The notes: generated from the sequence alone by a model not told the origin. Positions 35,044 to 45,107 are shown, counted from the stretch's first letter. The stretch: DNA of 64,000 bases from JAZKFT01 sp039925965 (GCA_039925965.1 JBDSXW010000050.1:30755-94754); one strand, 5' to 3'. Program-made: numbers and translations.

Positions 35044-35112
35044 TGTGCTAATGTGCTAATGTGCTAATGTGCTAATTAGCTAATGTGCTAATGCTAATGC
35101 TAATGCTAATTG
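35044..35112. repeat. Short tandem repeats TAATGTGC and TAATGC
   Basis: After the iscX stop, TAATGTGC repeats four times and is followed by TAATTAGC, one more TAATGTGC and several TAATGC units. The related ATTAGCTAATTGGC occurs again at 35200-35235, before KdsC. It is a low-complexity intergenic repeat. Confidence 0.75.
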
Positions 35113-35238
35113 TACGCCGCAACCAAATTTGAGCATCACTCTTTAAGCATTGGCTTTTTCTGATTGCCTTACATTCATCCTGCTACTCATAACCGGTACC
35201 ATTAGCTAATTGGCTAATTGGCCCATTAGCTAATTATT

Positions 35239-35763
35239 ATGAACCTGCTCGAACTGCTGACGCCTGTCACCACTTTTGTTTTTGATGTAGATGGTGTGCT
35301 TACTGATGGCACGCTTTTTTTATTTCCTGGGGGCGAGATGGTGCGCCGCATGAACATTAAAGATGGGTATGCCTTGCAACTGGCGGTGAAAAAGGGCTAC
35401 CGCGTGGTGATTATTTCGGGCGGCCATTCGGAGCTGGTGAAAGACCGGCTGGAGCGGCTGGGTGTGAGCGAAGTGTTTATGCAGGTGACCGATAAAAAGA
35501 AGTTGTTGGGCGAATACATGCAGCTGCATCAAATGCAATGGCCACAGGTAATTTTTATGGGCGATGACATACCCGATGCCGACGTAATGCAGCAGCCAGG
35601 TATCGTTGCATGCTGCCCCGCTGATGCTGCCACAGAAATCAAACAAATCAGTCACTATATTTCGCCCATCAATGGCGGTATGGGTTGTGCGCGGGAAATC
35701 ATAGAGAAAGTGATGAAGCTGCAGGGAAGCTGGCAGCATGTGGGGGAGGTAGCAAGTAGATAA
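35239..35763 (+). CDS. kdsC: KdsC-type HAD phosphatase (3-deoxy-D-manno-octulosonate 8-phosphate phosphatase)
   Basis: 174 residues. HAD motif I is FDVDGVLTDGTLF, motif II lies in VVIISGGHSELV, and motifs III/IV are in KKKLLGEY and IFMGDDIPDADVMQ. The length fits the cap-less tetrameric KdsC enzyme, which dephosphorylates Kdo-8-phosphate for the lipid A inner core. It begins a cluster followed by a prenyltransferase, Maf and DUF2851 genes. Confidence 0.88.
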   Translation: MNLLELLTPVTTFVFDVDGVLTDGTLFLFPGGEMVRRMNIKDGYALQLAVKKGYRVVIISGGHSELVKDRLERLGVSEVFMQVTDKKKLLGEYMQLHQMQWPQVIFMGDDIPDADVMQQPGIVACCPADAATEIKQISHYISPINGGMGCAREIIEKVMKLQGSWQHVGEVASR

Positions 35764-36046
35764 TTGATAATTGATTAATGGATAATGGGGTGCAAACGGG
35801 ATATGCCAGTGATATTGGGAAAGGGTGGATGGATCGTCGGTTTCTATTAGTCAGTACATTTGGCAAATATGGGAGGTCATCCTACACCGCTTCGTTTGAA
35901 TTCACTTTATTAGCATATTACCGGACCAGCACATTTGGCCCATTTCTATCTTTAAACTTAATGCATAGTTGCCGATTAGCACATTCTCCCATTTCCACAT
36001 TAGCAGGCATTAGCACATTATCAAATTGCCGCTTATCTTCACCCGC

Positions 36047-37006
36047 ATGAACCTTATCGGCCCGTTTTTTAAACTCATCCGCTGGCCCAATCTTGTATTT
36101 ATTGTTATCACCCAGTTGCTATTTAACTACGGCGTGGTACATCCTTTGTTTCGTCAGGCGGGTTTGACACCCAACCTCAACCATCTCCATTTTAGTTTAC
36201 TCTGCATTGCTTCGGTATTAATTGCAGCAGCGGGTTATATCATCAACGATTATTTTGATGTTAATATCGACCGCATCAACAAGCCGGACCGGGTGCTGAT
36301 AGACCGGGTGATTCACCGCCGGTGGGCGATTTTCTGGCATATGTTTTTATCGATGACTGGTGTTGTATTAAGTTTTATCGTCAGCTTTTCCCTCAGCGAC
36401 GGCTACTTTGTAATCGGCTTTATTAATTTCCTGTGTGTGATCATCCTTTGGCTATATTCCACTACCTATAAACGAAAGATCCTGGTGGGCAATATCCTGA
36501 TTTCATTGCTTACCGCCTGGACGGTTTTAGTAATTTACGCCGCAGAAATACCCCATCTCTGGGATGCGGCAGCAGGCAGCCAGCTGCGCTACCAGGCTGC
36601 ACTCACCAAATTATTAAGGGTGGCAGCACTATACGGTGGCTTCGCCTTTGTGATATCGCTGGTGCGGGAAGTAGTTAAAGACCTGGAAGATATGGAAGGT
36701 GACCGGAAGGAAGGATGCCGCACCATGCCGATTGTGTGGGGCGTACCTGCATCCAAAATATTTGCCGCTGTATGGTTGGTGGTATTGATCGGGATACTCA
36801 TCATTACCCAGGTATACGTGGTGCAGTTCGGATGGTGGATCAGTGCGTTGTACATTATTACAACAGTGGTACTGCCTCTTATTTACATTATGAAATGGCT
36901 GTATAAGGCAAACCAGGTGGGCGATTACTCAAAGCTAAGCAGGTGGATCAAGATCGTGATGCTGACGGGCATTTTATCAATGCTCTTTTTCAGGTTTTAT
37001 TTTTAG
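36047..37006 (+). CDS. UbiA-family prenyltransferase (GGGP synthase-like)
   Basis: 319 residues from the ATG at 36047, which gives the usual short N-terminus before LIRWPNLVFIVITQLL. The frame has an upstream Met that adds seven residues and is less likely. The two Asp-rich motifs are INDYFDVNIDRINKPDRVLI and KDLEDMEGDRKEGCRTMP. About nine membrane helices surround them. Bacteroidota homologues are called geranylgeranylglycerol-phosphate geranylgeranyltransferase, an ether-lipid enzyme; the actual prenyl acceptor is an inference. Confidence 0.82.
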   Translation: MNLIGPFFKLIRWPNLVFIVITQLLFNYGVVHPLFRQAGLTPNLNHLHFSLLCIASVLIAAAGYIINDYFDVNIDRINKPDRVLIDRVIHRRWAIFWHMFLSMTGVVLSFIVSFSLSDGYFVIGFINFLCVIILWLYSTTYKRKILVGNILISLLTAWTVLVIYAAEIPHLWDAAAGSQLRYQAALTKLLRVAALYGGFAFVISLVREVVKDLEDMEGDRKEGCRTMPIVWGVPASKIFAAVWLVVLIGILIITQVYVVQFGWWISALYIITTVVLPLIYIMKWLYKANQVGDYSKLSRWIKIVMLTGILSMLFFRFYF

Positions 37007-37110
37007 AACAGCTCATCAGCCACTGCTTTTCCATCCATTCCATATCATCCACTTATCATCACAAATCATAAATCTAACATCATACCTCACACACCCATCC
37101 AACACCATAA

Positions 37111-37135
37111 ATCAGACATCCGACATCAAAAAATC
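37111..37135 (-). repeat. 25-bp repeat, right copy (inverted)
   Basis: ATCAGACATCCGACATCAAA then AAATC is the exact reverse complement of 34708-34732. Confidence 0.7.
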
Positions 37136-37143
37136 CATCACCT

Positions 37144-37737
37144 ATGTCTCTAAAAATCATCCTTGCCTCCACATCGCCGCGCAGGAAACAATTGTTGGAA
37201 TGGGCTGAAGTAGATTTTGAGATCATTACCCATCCCACAGATGAACTGATACCGGAGGGTGTGCCCGCAGCAGAAGTTCCGGTGATTATCGCCCGGGAAA
37301 AAGCATTGGCCGTAAAGGAAAAATTACTGGTATGGAGTGAAGGACATACCATGGAAAATGCCAGCCACCCCATCCTCGCGGCCGATACTATTGTGGTGTT
37401 GGGCAATGAAATACTTGGCAAGCCAAAAGATCGTGAACAGGCCATCGAAATGCTGATGAAACTGCAGGGCAACCACCATAAGGTTATTACAGGCGTCGTT
37501 ATCCTTTATAACGGTAAGGAAATCGCATTTTCCGATACTACTGATGTGGTTTTTCATCCGTTGACGCATGACCAAATTGCCTTCTACGTTGACCGTCATC
37601 ATCCCTACGACAAGGCAGGTGCCTATGCAATCCAGGAATGGATTGGTGTGGTAGGCATTAAGTCGGTAAATGGTGATTTTTTTAATGTGATGGGTCTGCC
37701 GGTTAGCCGGGTGGTGCGGGCGATTAATACTTTGTAA
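37144..37737 (+). CDS. maf: Maf-family nucleotide pyrophosphatase
   Basis: 197 residues. The N-terminal motif ILASTSPRRKQLLEWAEVDF and the catalytic LAADTIVVLGNEILGKPKDR are both typical of Maf, which hydrolyses m7GTP, pseudo-UTP or dTTP/UTP-like nucleotides. The second half holds KAGAYAIQEWIGVVGIKSVN and a common MGLPVSRV ending. It probably acts in the cytoplasm as a housecleaning enzyme. Confidence 0.92.
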   Translation: MSLKIILASTSPRRKQLLEWAEVDFEIITHPTDELIPEGVPAAEVPVIIAREKALAVKEKLLVWSEGHTMENASHPILAADTIVVLGNEILGKPKDREQAIEMLMKLQGNHHKVITGVVILYNGKEIAFSDTTDVVFHPLTHDQIAFYVDRHHPYDKAGAYAIQEWIGVVGIKSVNGDFFNVMGLPVSRVVRAINTL

Positions 37738-38017
37738 GTTTCAAGATACAAAGGTCAAGGATCAAGGTGCAAGGATACAACAGGGGGCTAAATGGAAATT
37801 TGAGCTTTCTTCGCTACTTATTTCGTTTCCAGAAGTTATTCGTCCCGATTACAGGCATTGAATCTTCTTTACAGCTTCACAATCACATCTGCTATTTATT
37901 GATTGGCCCGGATTGGGGCAAAGGGTACTTTGAATGTAAACATCGGTGTATTTTTTCAGGCTGCTGTTTTAGCTGTTCGCACATTTGTAAGTCTGTTCGT
38001 TGTTTCATCTTCTTGTT

Positions 38018-39295
38018 ATGATCACTGAAAGGCTTCTTCAATTTATCTGGCAGTTTCAATATTCTAACCGGCAGGATTTACTTACTGTTGGCGGAGAATC
38101 GCTACAGGTAATTTTTGCCGGCGAGTGGAACAGCCACCAGGGTCCGGACTTTAAGCAAGCCCGCATTAAGCTGGGCGATACGCTTTGGGCGGGTGAGGTG
38201 GAATTGCACCTGAAAGCTAGCGACTGGCACCGGCATCACCATACCAATGACAACCATTACAGCAAGGTAATACTCCATGCCGTGTGGGAAGATGATGAAC
38301 CGATTGCGGATCAGAATGGTCATCTGCTACCTACCGTAGTGCTCCAGCATCGTGTATCCAACCTGATGCTGCGCCGGTATCAGAACTGGATGAGTCAGTT
38401 GCAGCCGATTCCATGCCTCGCCGACATTACTTCAGTTCCCGCCCTTGCCTGGCAAAGCTGGAAGGAAAGATTGATGGTGGAAAGATTAGAACAAAAGGCC
38501 GGGCATATTCAGCGGCTATTGCAACAGACCCAGAACAATTGGGAGGAAGTTTTCTGGCGGATACTTTGCCGCTACTTCGGTGCCGGAGTCAACAGTGAGT
38601 GTTTTGAACAGTTGGCCGCATCGCTGCCGGTGCAGGTATTGGCCAAGCATAAAAACCAGCTACAGCAGGTGGAATGTTTATTATTGGGCCAGGCAGGTTT
38701 ACTCAATAAAAAGTTCAGATCGCATTACCCCCTCTTGCTGCAAAAAGAGTATCGCTACCTCCGCAGAAAATACCAGCTGCAACCCATTACAAAACTGCCG
38801 GTCTTCCTGCGAATGCGCCCTGTAAATTTCCCTACGGTAAGGCTGGCGCAGCTTGCTATGCTCGTTCATCAAAGTGTTCATTTATTCAGCAAGCTGAAGG
38901 AAGCAGGCGACCTGCCAACTGCCACGCTGCTGTTTTCTGTAACCGCCAATGATTTCTGGAATGATCATTTTAAGCTGGAGGAAGCCAGCGAACACCAGCC
39001 CAAGAAACTAGGTGTCCAAATGATCAATACTTTACTGATTAATGCGGTGGCTCCCACCCTCTTTGCCTATGGAAAATATGCAGGCGAATCTAAATATTGC
39101 GACAAAGCCATCGAATGGCTGGAAGTATTACCGAAGGAAGAAAACGCCTTTACCAGGTTGTACACCAGCGCCGGAATCGAAAACAATTCCGCCCTTGATT
39201 CGCAGGCATTGCTGCACCTGAAAAAAAACTATTGCGATGAGAAAAGATGCCTGGAATGCGCTGTGGGGAATGCGCTCCTTAAGAAGGGTTCCTGA
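38018..39295 (+). CDS. DUF2851 family protein
   Basis: 425 residues from the Met at 38018 (MITERLLQFIWQFQYSNRQD), the usual N-terminus of the family; an in-frame ATG at 38000 is possible but not typical. Hallmarks are SLQVIFAGEWNSHQGPDFKQ and WAGEVELHLKASDWHRH, and a Cys-rich tail (CDEKRCLECAVGNALL). DUF2851 is common in Bacteroidota and its function is unknown; the N-terminal motif recalls a nuclease-like core. Confidence 0.88.
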   Translation: MITERLLQFIWQFQYSNRQDLLTVGGESLQVIFAGEWNSHQGPDFKQARIKLGDTLWAGEVELHLKASDWHRHHHTNDNHYSKVILHAVWEDDEPIADQNGHLLPTVVLQHRVSNLMLRRYQNWMSQLQPIPCLADITSVPALAWQSWKERLMVERLEQKAGHIQRLLQQTQNNWEEVFWRILCRYFGAGVNSECFEQLAASLPVQVLAKHKNQLQQVECLLLGQAGLLNKKFRSHYPLLLQKEYRYLRRKYQLQPITKLPVFLRMRPVNFPTVRLAQLAMLVHQSVHLFSKLKEAGDLPTATLLFSVTANDFWNDHFKLEEASEHQPKKLGVQMINTLLINAVAPTLFAYGKYAGESKYCDKAIEWLEVLPKEENAFTRLYTSAGIENNSALDSQALLHLKKNYCDEKRCLECAVGNALLKKGS

Positions 39296-39329
39296 AGAAA
39301 GGTTGACAGCCTTTTGAAGGTTGGCAACC

Positions 39330-40415
39330 CTACTCTACCCAATCCGCAACAAACACATTGGTATCATGAGTTCCGCCATTATTCCGATTGCTGCAAAAAG
39401 CGATTTTTTTTCCGTCGGGGCTAAACATCGGGAAGGCGTCGAAACCTTTGTCGCGGCTCACTTTCTGCAGATTGCTACCATCCGGGTTAATCGTGTACAT
39501 ATTAAACGGAAAGCCCCTTTTATACTCATGATTGCTGCAAAAGATAATCGTTTTGCTGTCGGGTAAAAAGTTAGGTGCCCAGTTGGCCTGGCCATAATGT
39601 GTTATCTGCTGTTGGTTGCTGCCATCAGCATTGGCTGTATAGACTTCCATATTAGTCGGGGCTACCAGACCTTTGCTTAACAAGTCTTTATAATCTGCTT
39701 CCTCTGCCGCATTTTGCATCCTGCTGGCACGCCAGATAATTTTTTTACCATCGGGGCTAAACCAGGCACCACCATCGTAGCCCAGGGTATTGGTAATGCG
39801 TTTTACTTTTTCAGTTGTCAGGTCCATTATGTAGAGATCGAGGTCGCCGTCGCGCATGCTGGTAAATAACATCTTTTCCCCATCGGGGCTCAGGGTGCCT
39901 TCTGCATCGTAGCCCGGCGTGTTGGTAAGGCGTTTGATAATTTTCCAGTCCATATCTGCCATAAAAATATCAAAGCTTTCGTAGATAGGCCAGATGTAGC
40001 GGTTGCCATATTTTGCGCGGTCGGGAAGTGGCGGGCAGGTGTCGGCGCCCAGGTGGGTACTGGCATATAACAGGTGTTTACCATCTTGCATAATATAGCC
40101 ACAGGTGGTGCGGCCTTTCCCGGTACTCACCCGTTTGTAATTAAATGGTTCATTAGCTTTTTCGGGCACTTTGCCTACAAACATCTGGTCGCACATCAGT
40201 CCCTCTTTTGGGTTGGTCCGCTGAAAGATGAGGAATTTACTATCGGCGCTCCAGTATGCTTCAGCGTTGTCGCCTCCGAAAGTGAGCTGGCGTATATTTT
40301 TAAAATGTGTTTCATCGGCATAGTGCATGGAATCGACCGGGGCGGGCTGGCCAGGCTGGGCATTCGCCACTTTAATCAGGGGGACGATCAGAAGAAAAAA
40401 CCAACCTTGCTTCAT
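39330..40415 (-). CDS. TolB-like PD40 beta-propeller protein
   Basis: 361 residues. A signal peptide (MKQGWFFLLIVPLIKVANAQ) precedes WD40-like PD40 repeats, seen as LSPDGEKMLFTS, FSPDGKKIIWRA, FLPDSKTIIFCS and FSPDGKKIAFCS. This is a TolB-type periplasmic propeller that probably binds a peptide or polymer. It lacks the TolB N-terminal domain and no tol-pal genes are near, so it is not TolB itself. Confidence 0.82.
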   Translation of the reverse strand: MKQGWFFLLIVPLIKVANAQPGQPAPVDSMHYADETHFKNIRQLTFGGDNAEAYWSADSKFLIFQRTNPKEGLMCDQMFVGKVPEKANEPFNYKRVSTGKGRTTCGYIMQDGKHLLYASTHLGADTCPPLPDRAKYGNRYIWPIYESFDIFMADMDWKIIKRLTNTPGYDAEGTLSPDGEKMLFTSMRDGDLDLYIMDLTTEKVKRITNTLGYDGGAWFSPDGKKIIWRASRMQNAAEEADYKDLLSKGLVAPTNMEVYTANADGSNQQQITHYGQANWAPNFLPDSKTIIFCSNHEYKRGFPFNMYTINPDGSNLQKVSRDKGFDAFPMFSPDGKKIAFCSNRNNGGTHDTNVFVADWVE

Positions 40416-40586
40416 GTAGAAAATTTTTGTAAATGTATGTGAATGTCAAAGCCTAAACCTCCTCAAACCACCTCGAAGAATAGCCTCGCCAAACCCCCAC
40501 GTTTACAATTCCAACCAAGAAAATCACGGTTCTAAGGACCCTCATTTGGAGGGCCGGGAGGCTTTTCTTTGGAATGATTGGGGGCA

Positions 40587-41081
40587 TTACACAATCGTCC
40601 TTTCCATCATCAGCTCCACCATGCGGTAGGTGGCTGGGCAGTATTGGATGTTCTGCTTATGAACGTGCACATAGTCCGTCCACTTCTTTTTGGTAAGGTG
40701 GGGAAAGCCGGCACAATCGGCGGGCCGGATCTCGTAGATGGTGCACTTATTGCTTCCAGGATCTAACCACTGACAGGGCTGTTTTTTATTTTGCCAATCC
40801 TTGTCCTTCTTATCATATTTAAGGTACCTGTCTTTAAATACATCTTCTGTAAGTTCAAAATGGGCCGATATCCGTTCAATGTCATCATCATTAAAAGTCG
40901 GTGTCATTACCTTGCAGCAATTGGCGCAACCCAAACAATCCGTCTCGTTCCATACCTCCCTGCTGATCTCCATGGCCATAACCGCTACATAGGGCGAATC
41001 CTTTTTCTCCACTTTGGTTAAAAAAGATTTCATTGCCTTTTGGTGGTGCCTTACTTTTGCCGCAAACGAACGCTTGTTCAT
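40587..41081 (-). CDS. YkgJ-type zinc/iron-cysteine cluster protein
   Basis: 164 residues from the ATG at 41081; a longer open frame goes further upstream, but MNKRSFAAKVRHHQKAM is the natural start. Cys residues appear as CLGCANCC, PCQWLDPGSNKC, DCAGFPH and QYCPATY, the YkgJ (CxxCxxC) pattern that probably binds a metal or Fe-S cluster. Its function is unknown. The gene diverges from the TonB-dependent receptor gene. Confidence 0.87.
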   Translation of the reverse strand: MNKRSFAAKVRHHQKAMKSFLTKVEKKDSPYVAVMAMEISREVWNETDCLGCANCCKVMTPTFNDDDIERISAHFELTEDVFKDRYLKYDKKDKDWQNKKQPCQWLDPGSNKCTIYEIRPADCAGFPHLTKKKWTDYVHVHKQNIQYCPATYRMVELMMERTIV

Positions 41082-41306
41082 AATCTTTTTTGAGAAATAA
41101 ATAGGATAATTATGAACCGAATGTACAGCGTTGACACCAATAATATTTTCGTTTGTGGCCACAATCCATTCACGTCTAGAATTTCCATCTCGATCCGATC
41201 TGGCAATTTTGTCATCTCTTAACCCCGAAACATAATAACAACTTAACAACAGAAGCATTTTTGCATCTGCACAAATACGACTTTCGTAAACCAAAACAAA
41301 ACAATT

Positions 41307-44300
41307 ATGAGAATGAAAAATTATGTCATCCCTTTAATGATGGGTGTGCTGATCATGTTGGGGATTCCCGGTTTTTCTCAGGAAACGACCTCGGAAATTC
41401 AGGGCAGTGTATCCAGCAGTTCGGGCCCGATAGCCTCCGCAACCATTGTGGCTTTCCACCAGCCTACTGGCACAAAGTATGCAACCACCTCACGGAAAGA
41501 TGGCCGTTATAACCTGTCGAACCTGAGGGTGGGTGGGCCATACACAGTAACAGTTAGCTTTGTAGGACTGAAGGAAGAAAAGCAGGAAAATATTTTCCTG
41601 TCACTCGGCCAGGTATTTTCTGCCGACTTTTCTTTAAAAACCACCATCCAGGATTTGGGTATGGTGACGATCCTTGCCGCAAGGCAGAACAAGATCTTCA
41701 GCAGCGGGCATACCGGGAGCCAGGAGATCGTGAACCGTACCCAGATTGAACGCCTGCCTACCATCAACCGCAGTTTGCAGGATTTTACCAAACTCGAGCC
41801 TACCAGCAATGGTTTAAGCTTTGGCGGCCGCAGCAATCAATACAATAATGTTACCGTGGATGGCGCCAACTTCAATAACTCATTTGGCTTATCCGGAACA
41901 CTCGGTGGACAAACAGGCTCGCAACCAATCAGCCTCGACGCCATTGAACAGATCCAGGTAAACGTTTCCCCATATGATGTACGCCAGGGAGGATTCACAG
42001 GTGCCGGCATCAACGCCGTTACCCGCAGCGGTACCAACCAGATCAAGGGGTCTGCCTACACCTATATCAAAGGTGAAAATACACAGGGATACCGTGCCGG
42101 CAATTCCCTGGTTACCCGTACCCCGCTGACTTTTAAGCTCCGGGGTTTCTCATTGGGTGGGCCAATTATCAAAAACAAATTGTTTGTGTTTTTAAGTGGC
42201 GAACAGGTTCGCCAGGAATTACCAGCTACCAGCTTTGTAACCAGCAATGCGAGCCGGCCGCCGCTTTCAGGCAGCGTTTCGCAGGCAAACAGCGATACGC
42301 TTACAGCATTGGCCAATTTCCTGAAATCTAAGTTTGAATACGACCCGGGTGCATTCGAAGGCTATAGCCAGAGAACGCAGAGCGATAAATTGACAGTAAG
42401 GGTAGACTGGAACATCAATAGTAAGAACACCCTTACATTGAAATACAATTATCTTAAATCTTTTGCTGACCAGTTTGCCAGCACCAGTCGTAATGGTTAT
42501 TCAGGATTTTTGAGCGGTGGACAGCCAGGTAATTTCTCTATGCCTTTCCAGGGTAGCGGTTACACGATCAACAATAATTTCGACATATTTATTGCTGAAT
42601 TAAATAGCCGGTTTGGCAATAAGGCCGTGAACAAATTCCAGGTGGGCTATACCAGGCTTCGTGACTTCCGTACACCGAGGGGTAGCTCTGGCACTTTTCC
42701 ACTGGTGGATATCATCAATAACGGAAACATCTATACCACCTTTGGTTACGAGCCATTCACTTTCAACAACCTGTTAAGCACAGATGTATTTCAGATCTCT
42801 GATATTGCCACTTTCTACAAAGGAAGCCATGAGATTACAGTAGGTACGCAGAACTATTTCAGAAAATATAAGAACGGATTTGCGCCGGCTTACCAGGGTT
42901 TATACCAGTTTAACAGCCTCACCGATTTTTACAACAGCGTAAACAATGGTGTTACTGCTACCCGTTATGCACTCAACTATTCGGCGCTGGCTGACGGTTC
43001 TTTTCCTTTCGCAAAATCCGGCGTAAACGAACTCGGGCTTTTTGCACAGGACAAATTCAGGGTTAGTAAAAAATTCACCCTTACGTATGGCCTACGTATC
43101 GACTATTCAGCTTACACCGGCACACTGGATCAGAACCCAAATTTTGCATCCCTTGTATTCCCTGGTGGCAAAACTTATAACGTGGGCAAATTGCCGGCCA
43201 GCAAACCATTGGTTTCTCCCCGCTTAGGTTTTAACTGGGATGTGACGGGCAACCAAAGCTTCCAGATACGCGGCGGTGGCGGTATTTTCGCAGGTCCTCC
43301 CCCGTTTGTGTGGATCAGCAACCAGGCCAGCAATAATGGTGTACAGTTTGGTTCGCAGGTAAGAACAACGGGTGTGCCGTTTAAAGCCGATCCGAATGCT
43401 TACCGTCCAACAGCGGGCGCTGCTAATACCGCTTATGGTATTAACGTGAGCGGCGCAGATTTTAAATATCCATCTGTTATAAAGACGACCCTGGCTGCTG
43501 ATAAGAAATTTGCCGGCGACGTCATTGCAACGATCGAAGGAAGTTTTACCAAAGACATCAACGCCGTTTATTACAGCAACCAGAACCTGAACCAGAACCT
43601 GGCACAGGCGACGCAGTTTGCCGGACCTGATTCACGCTATCGTTACGCTACGGCTACCGGGTCCAACAGGGCACTTTATTATGGTGCAGGTGGCGCCACA
43701 GTTACCAATCCAAACATCACTACGGTAATATTGATGGACAATACGAAGAAGGGTTATAGCTACACCATGACTGCCAGGTTGCAGAAGACATTTAAGGATC
43801 TTTACCTGAGCGCTGCGTACACTTACAGCCAAAGCAAAAACACTGCTGAAGGTGGTAGCACCGCCGGTGGTTTGTGGAGCGGCCGCGCCATACAGGGCGA
43901 TCCGAACATGCCGAACCTGGCCAATGCCTCCTGGTACCAGCCACACCGCATCATTGGTTTTGCTTCCTACAAATTATCCTATGCGAAGTACTTCGCCACT
44001 ACGATTGGTTTGGTGTTTGAAGCAGCCACTTCCGGCGTCACCTCATATATCTATAGTAATGATGTAAACAACGACGGTAATACCAACGACCTGATTTATA
44101 TTCCTAAAAACGTTCCTGGTGGTGCAGGCGAGATCAACCTGGTAAAAGTTGGATCAGGCGGACTGGGAACAAACGCAAGCTCAGATCCACGCACGCCAGC
44201 ACAAATCTGGAACCAGCTGAACAACTTTATCAGCCAGGATAAATACCTGAATTTCCACCGAGGTGGCGTGGCTGATGCTAACTCAGTAGTCTTGCCTTAT

Positions 44301-44615
44301 TTTAAGAAAACAGACCTGAATGTTACCGAAGATATCTCGGTTAAAACCGGTAAGGACAGGCATACGCTCCGTATTTCACTGGACATTCTAAACGTGGGAA
44401 ACATGCTGAACCGCGACTGGGGCCTGGTGAGATTTGCTACCAAAAACAACTTCCTCACCTATGAGGGGTTGGCTGCCGATGGCAAGACACCGAGCTTCTC
44501 ATTCCCTTACCTGGATGCTACCAACCAGATACCACTAGTAAACAGCTTTAACAGCAGCACCAGTATCGGAAGCCGCTGGCAGATGCAGTTAGGCTTAAGG
44601 TATTTGTTCAATTAA
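41307..44615 (+). CDS. TonB-dependent receptor with carboxypeptidase-regulatory-like N-terminal domain
   Basis: 1102 residues. A signal peptide (about 1-25) is followed by a CarboxypepD_reg-like domain (EIQGSVSSSSGPIASATIVA), then a plug-like part (VDGANFNNSFGLSGTLGG, and VSPYDVRQGGFTGAGINAVT), and a large beta barrel ending in aromatic LGLRYLFN. The pattern is that of Oar-like TonB-dependent outer-membrane receptors, which import or export large substrates and can be involved in cell-surface function. A strong terminator follows at 44638. The ligand is unknown; the second Met (41313) is also a possible start. Confidence 0.85.
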   Translation: MRMKNYVIPLMMGVLIMLGIPGFSQETTSEIQGSVSSSSGPIASATIVAFHQPTGTKYATTSRKDGRYNLSNLRVGGPYTVTVSFVGLKEEKQENIFLSLGQVFSADFSLKTTIQDLGMVTILAARQNKIFSSGHTGSQEIVNRTQIERLPTINRSLQDFTKLEPTSNGLSFGGRSNQYNNVTVDGANFNNSFGLSGTLGGQTGSQPISLDAIEQIQVNVSPYDVRQGGFTGAGINAVTRSGTNQIKGSAYTYIKGENTQGYRAGNSLVTRTPLTFKLRGFSLGGPIIKNKLFVFLSGEQVRQELPATSFVTSNASRPPLSGSVSQANSDTLTALANFLKSKFEYDPGAFEGYSQRTQSDKLTVRVDWNINSKNTLTLKYNYLKSFADQFASTSRNGYSGFLSGGQPGNFSMPFQGSGYTINNNFDIFIAELNSRFGNKAVNKFQVGYTRLRDFRTPRGSSGTFPLVDIINNGNIYTTFGYEPFTFNNLLSTDVFQISDIATFYKGSHEITVGTQNYFRKYKNGFAPAYQGLYQFNSLTDFYNSVNNGVTATRYALNYSALADGSFPFAKSGVNELGLFAQDKFRVSKKFTLTYGLRIDYSAYTGTLDQNPNFASLVFPGGKTYNVGKLPASKPLVSPRLGFNWDVTGNQSFQIRGGGGIFAGPPPFVWISNQASNNGVQFGSQVRTTGVPFKADPNAYRPTAGAANTAYGINVSGADFKYPSVIKTTLAADKKFAGDVIATIEGSFTKDINAVYYSNQNLNQNLAQATQFAGPDSRYRYATATGSNRALYYGAGGATVTNPNITTVILMDNTKKGYSYTMTARLQKTFKDLYLSAAYTYSQSKNTAEGGSTAGGLWSGRAIQGDPNMPNLANASWYQPHRIIGFASYKLSYAKYFATTIGLVFEAATSGVTSYIYSNDVNNDGNTNDLIYIPKNVPGGAGEINLVKVGSGGLGTNASSDPRTPAQIWNQLNNFISQDKYLNFHRGGVADANSVVLPYFKKTDLNVTEDISVKTGKDRHTLRISLDILNVGNMLNRDWGLVRFATKNNFLTYEGLAADGKTPSFSFPYLDATNQIPLVNSFNSSTSIGSRWQMQLGLRYLFN

Positions 44616-44637
44616 GCCACTGCTTGTCGCCTTTTTT

Positions 44638-44672
44638 AAAGACCCGTTCCGGTATGGAACGGGTCTTTTTTT
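44638..44672 (+). terminator. Rho-independent terminator after the TonB receptor
   Basis: AAAGACCCGTTCC pairs perfectly with GGAACGGGTCTTT around a GGTAT loop and is followed by T residues. Confidence 0.9.
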
Positions 44673-44708
44673 GGCTGGCGACACAACACCAAAACGTCCT
44701 TCCACGAA

Positions 44709-44736
44709 AAAAGCACCTCCAGAAAGAAGTGCTTTT
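44709..44736 (-). terminator. Terminator of the secreted Lys/Thr/Ala-rich protein gene
   Basis: AAAAGCAC (44709-44716) pairs with GTGCTTTT (44729-44736). On the minus strand the hairpin is followed by a T run, and it lies 20 bp beyond the gene at 44757-45107. Confidence 0.7.
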
Positions 44737-44756
44737 ATAAATGAGGTTTTGATCAG

Positions 44757-45107
44757 TTATACTTTTTTATTAGAATTAAAACGCTTATCGGGTGTGCCGT
44801 CCTTTTTGATTGGACCTGCAGCCACTGCTGGCGTGGCGGCTACTTTATTTGCTTTATAACGCATATCGGGTGTGCCATCTACCTTTGTTTTTGCAGCAGT
44901 AACTGTTTTTTCTGTCGGAGCTGCTTTTGGCTTTACAACTGTAACAGTCTTCCCGGTATTTATCGTCTTCGCCGGCACAGCCTTTACCTCTTTCTTTTCA
45001 ACTGACTTGGCAGCGGCCGGCGTCGTAGCTTTCTTTGCGGGAATCTGTGCATGGGACATGATTCCAAAACCGAGAAACATCATCGACGCAATCCATAGTT
45101 TTTTCAT
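44757..45107 (-). CDS. Small secreted Lys/Ala/Val-rich protein with DGTPDxR motifs
   Basis: 116 residues. The signal peptide MKKLWIASMMFLGFGIMSHA is followed by a low-complexity Lys/Ala/Val/Thr-rich region and two copies of a short motif, DGTPDMRYKANK and DGTPDKRFNSNK. The motif recurs in short secreted proteins of related bacteria, and no function is known. A terminator follows. Confidence 0.65.
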   Translation of the reverse strand: MKKLWIASMMFLGFGIMSHAQIPAKKATTPAAAKSVEKKEVKAVPAKTINTGKTVTVVKPKAAPTEKTVTAAKTKVDGTPDMRYKANKVAATPAVAAGPIKKDGTPDKRFNSNKKV

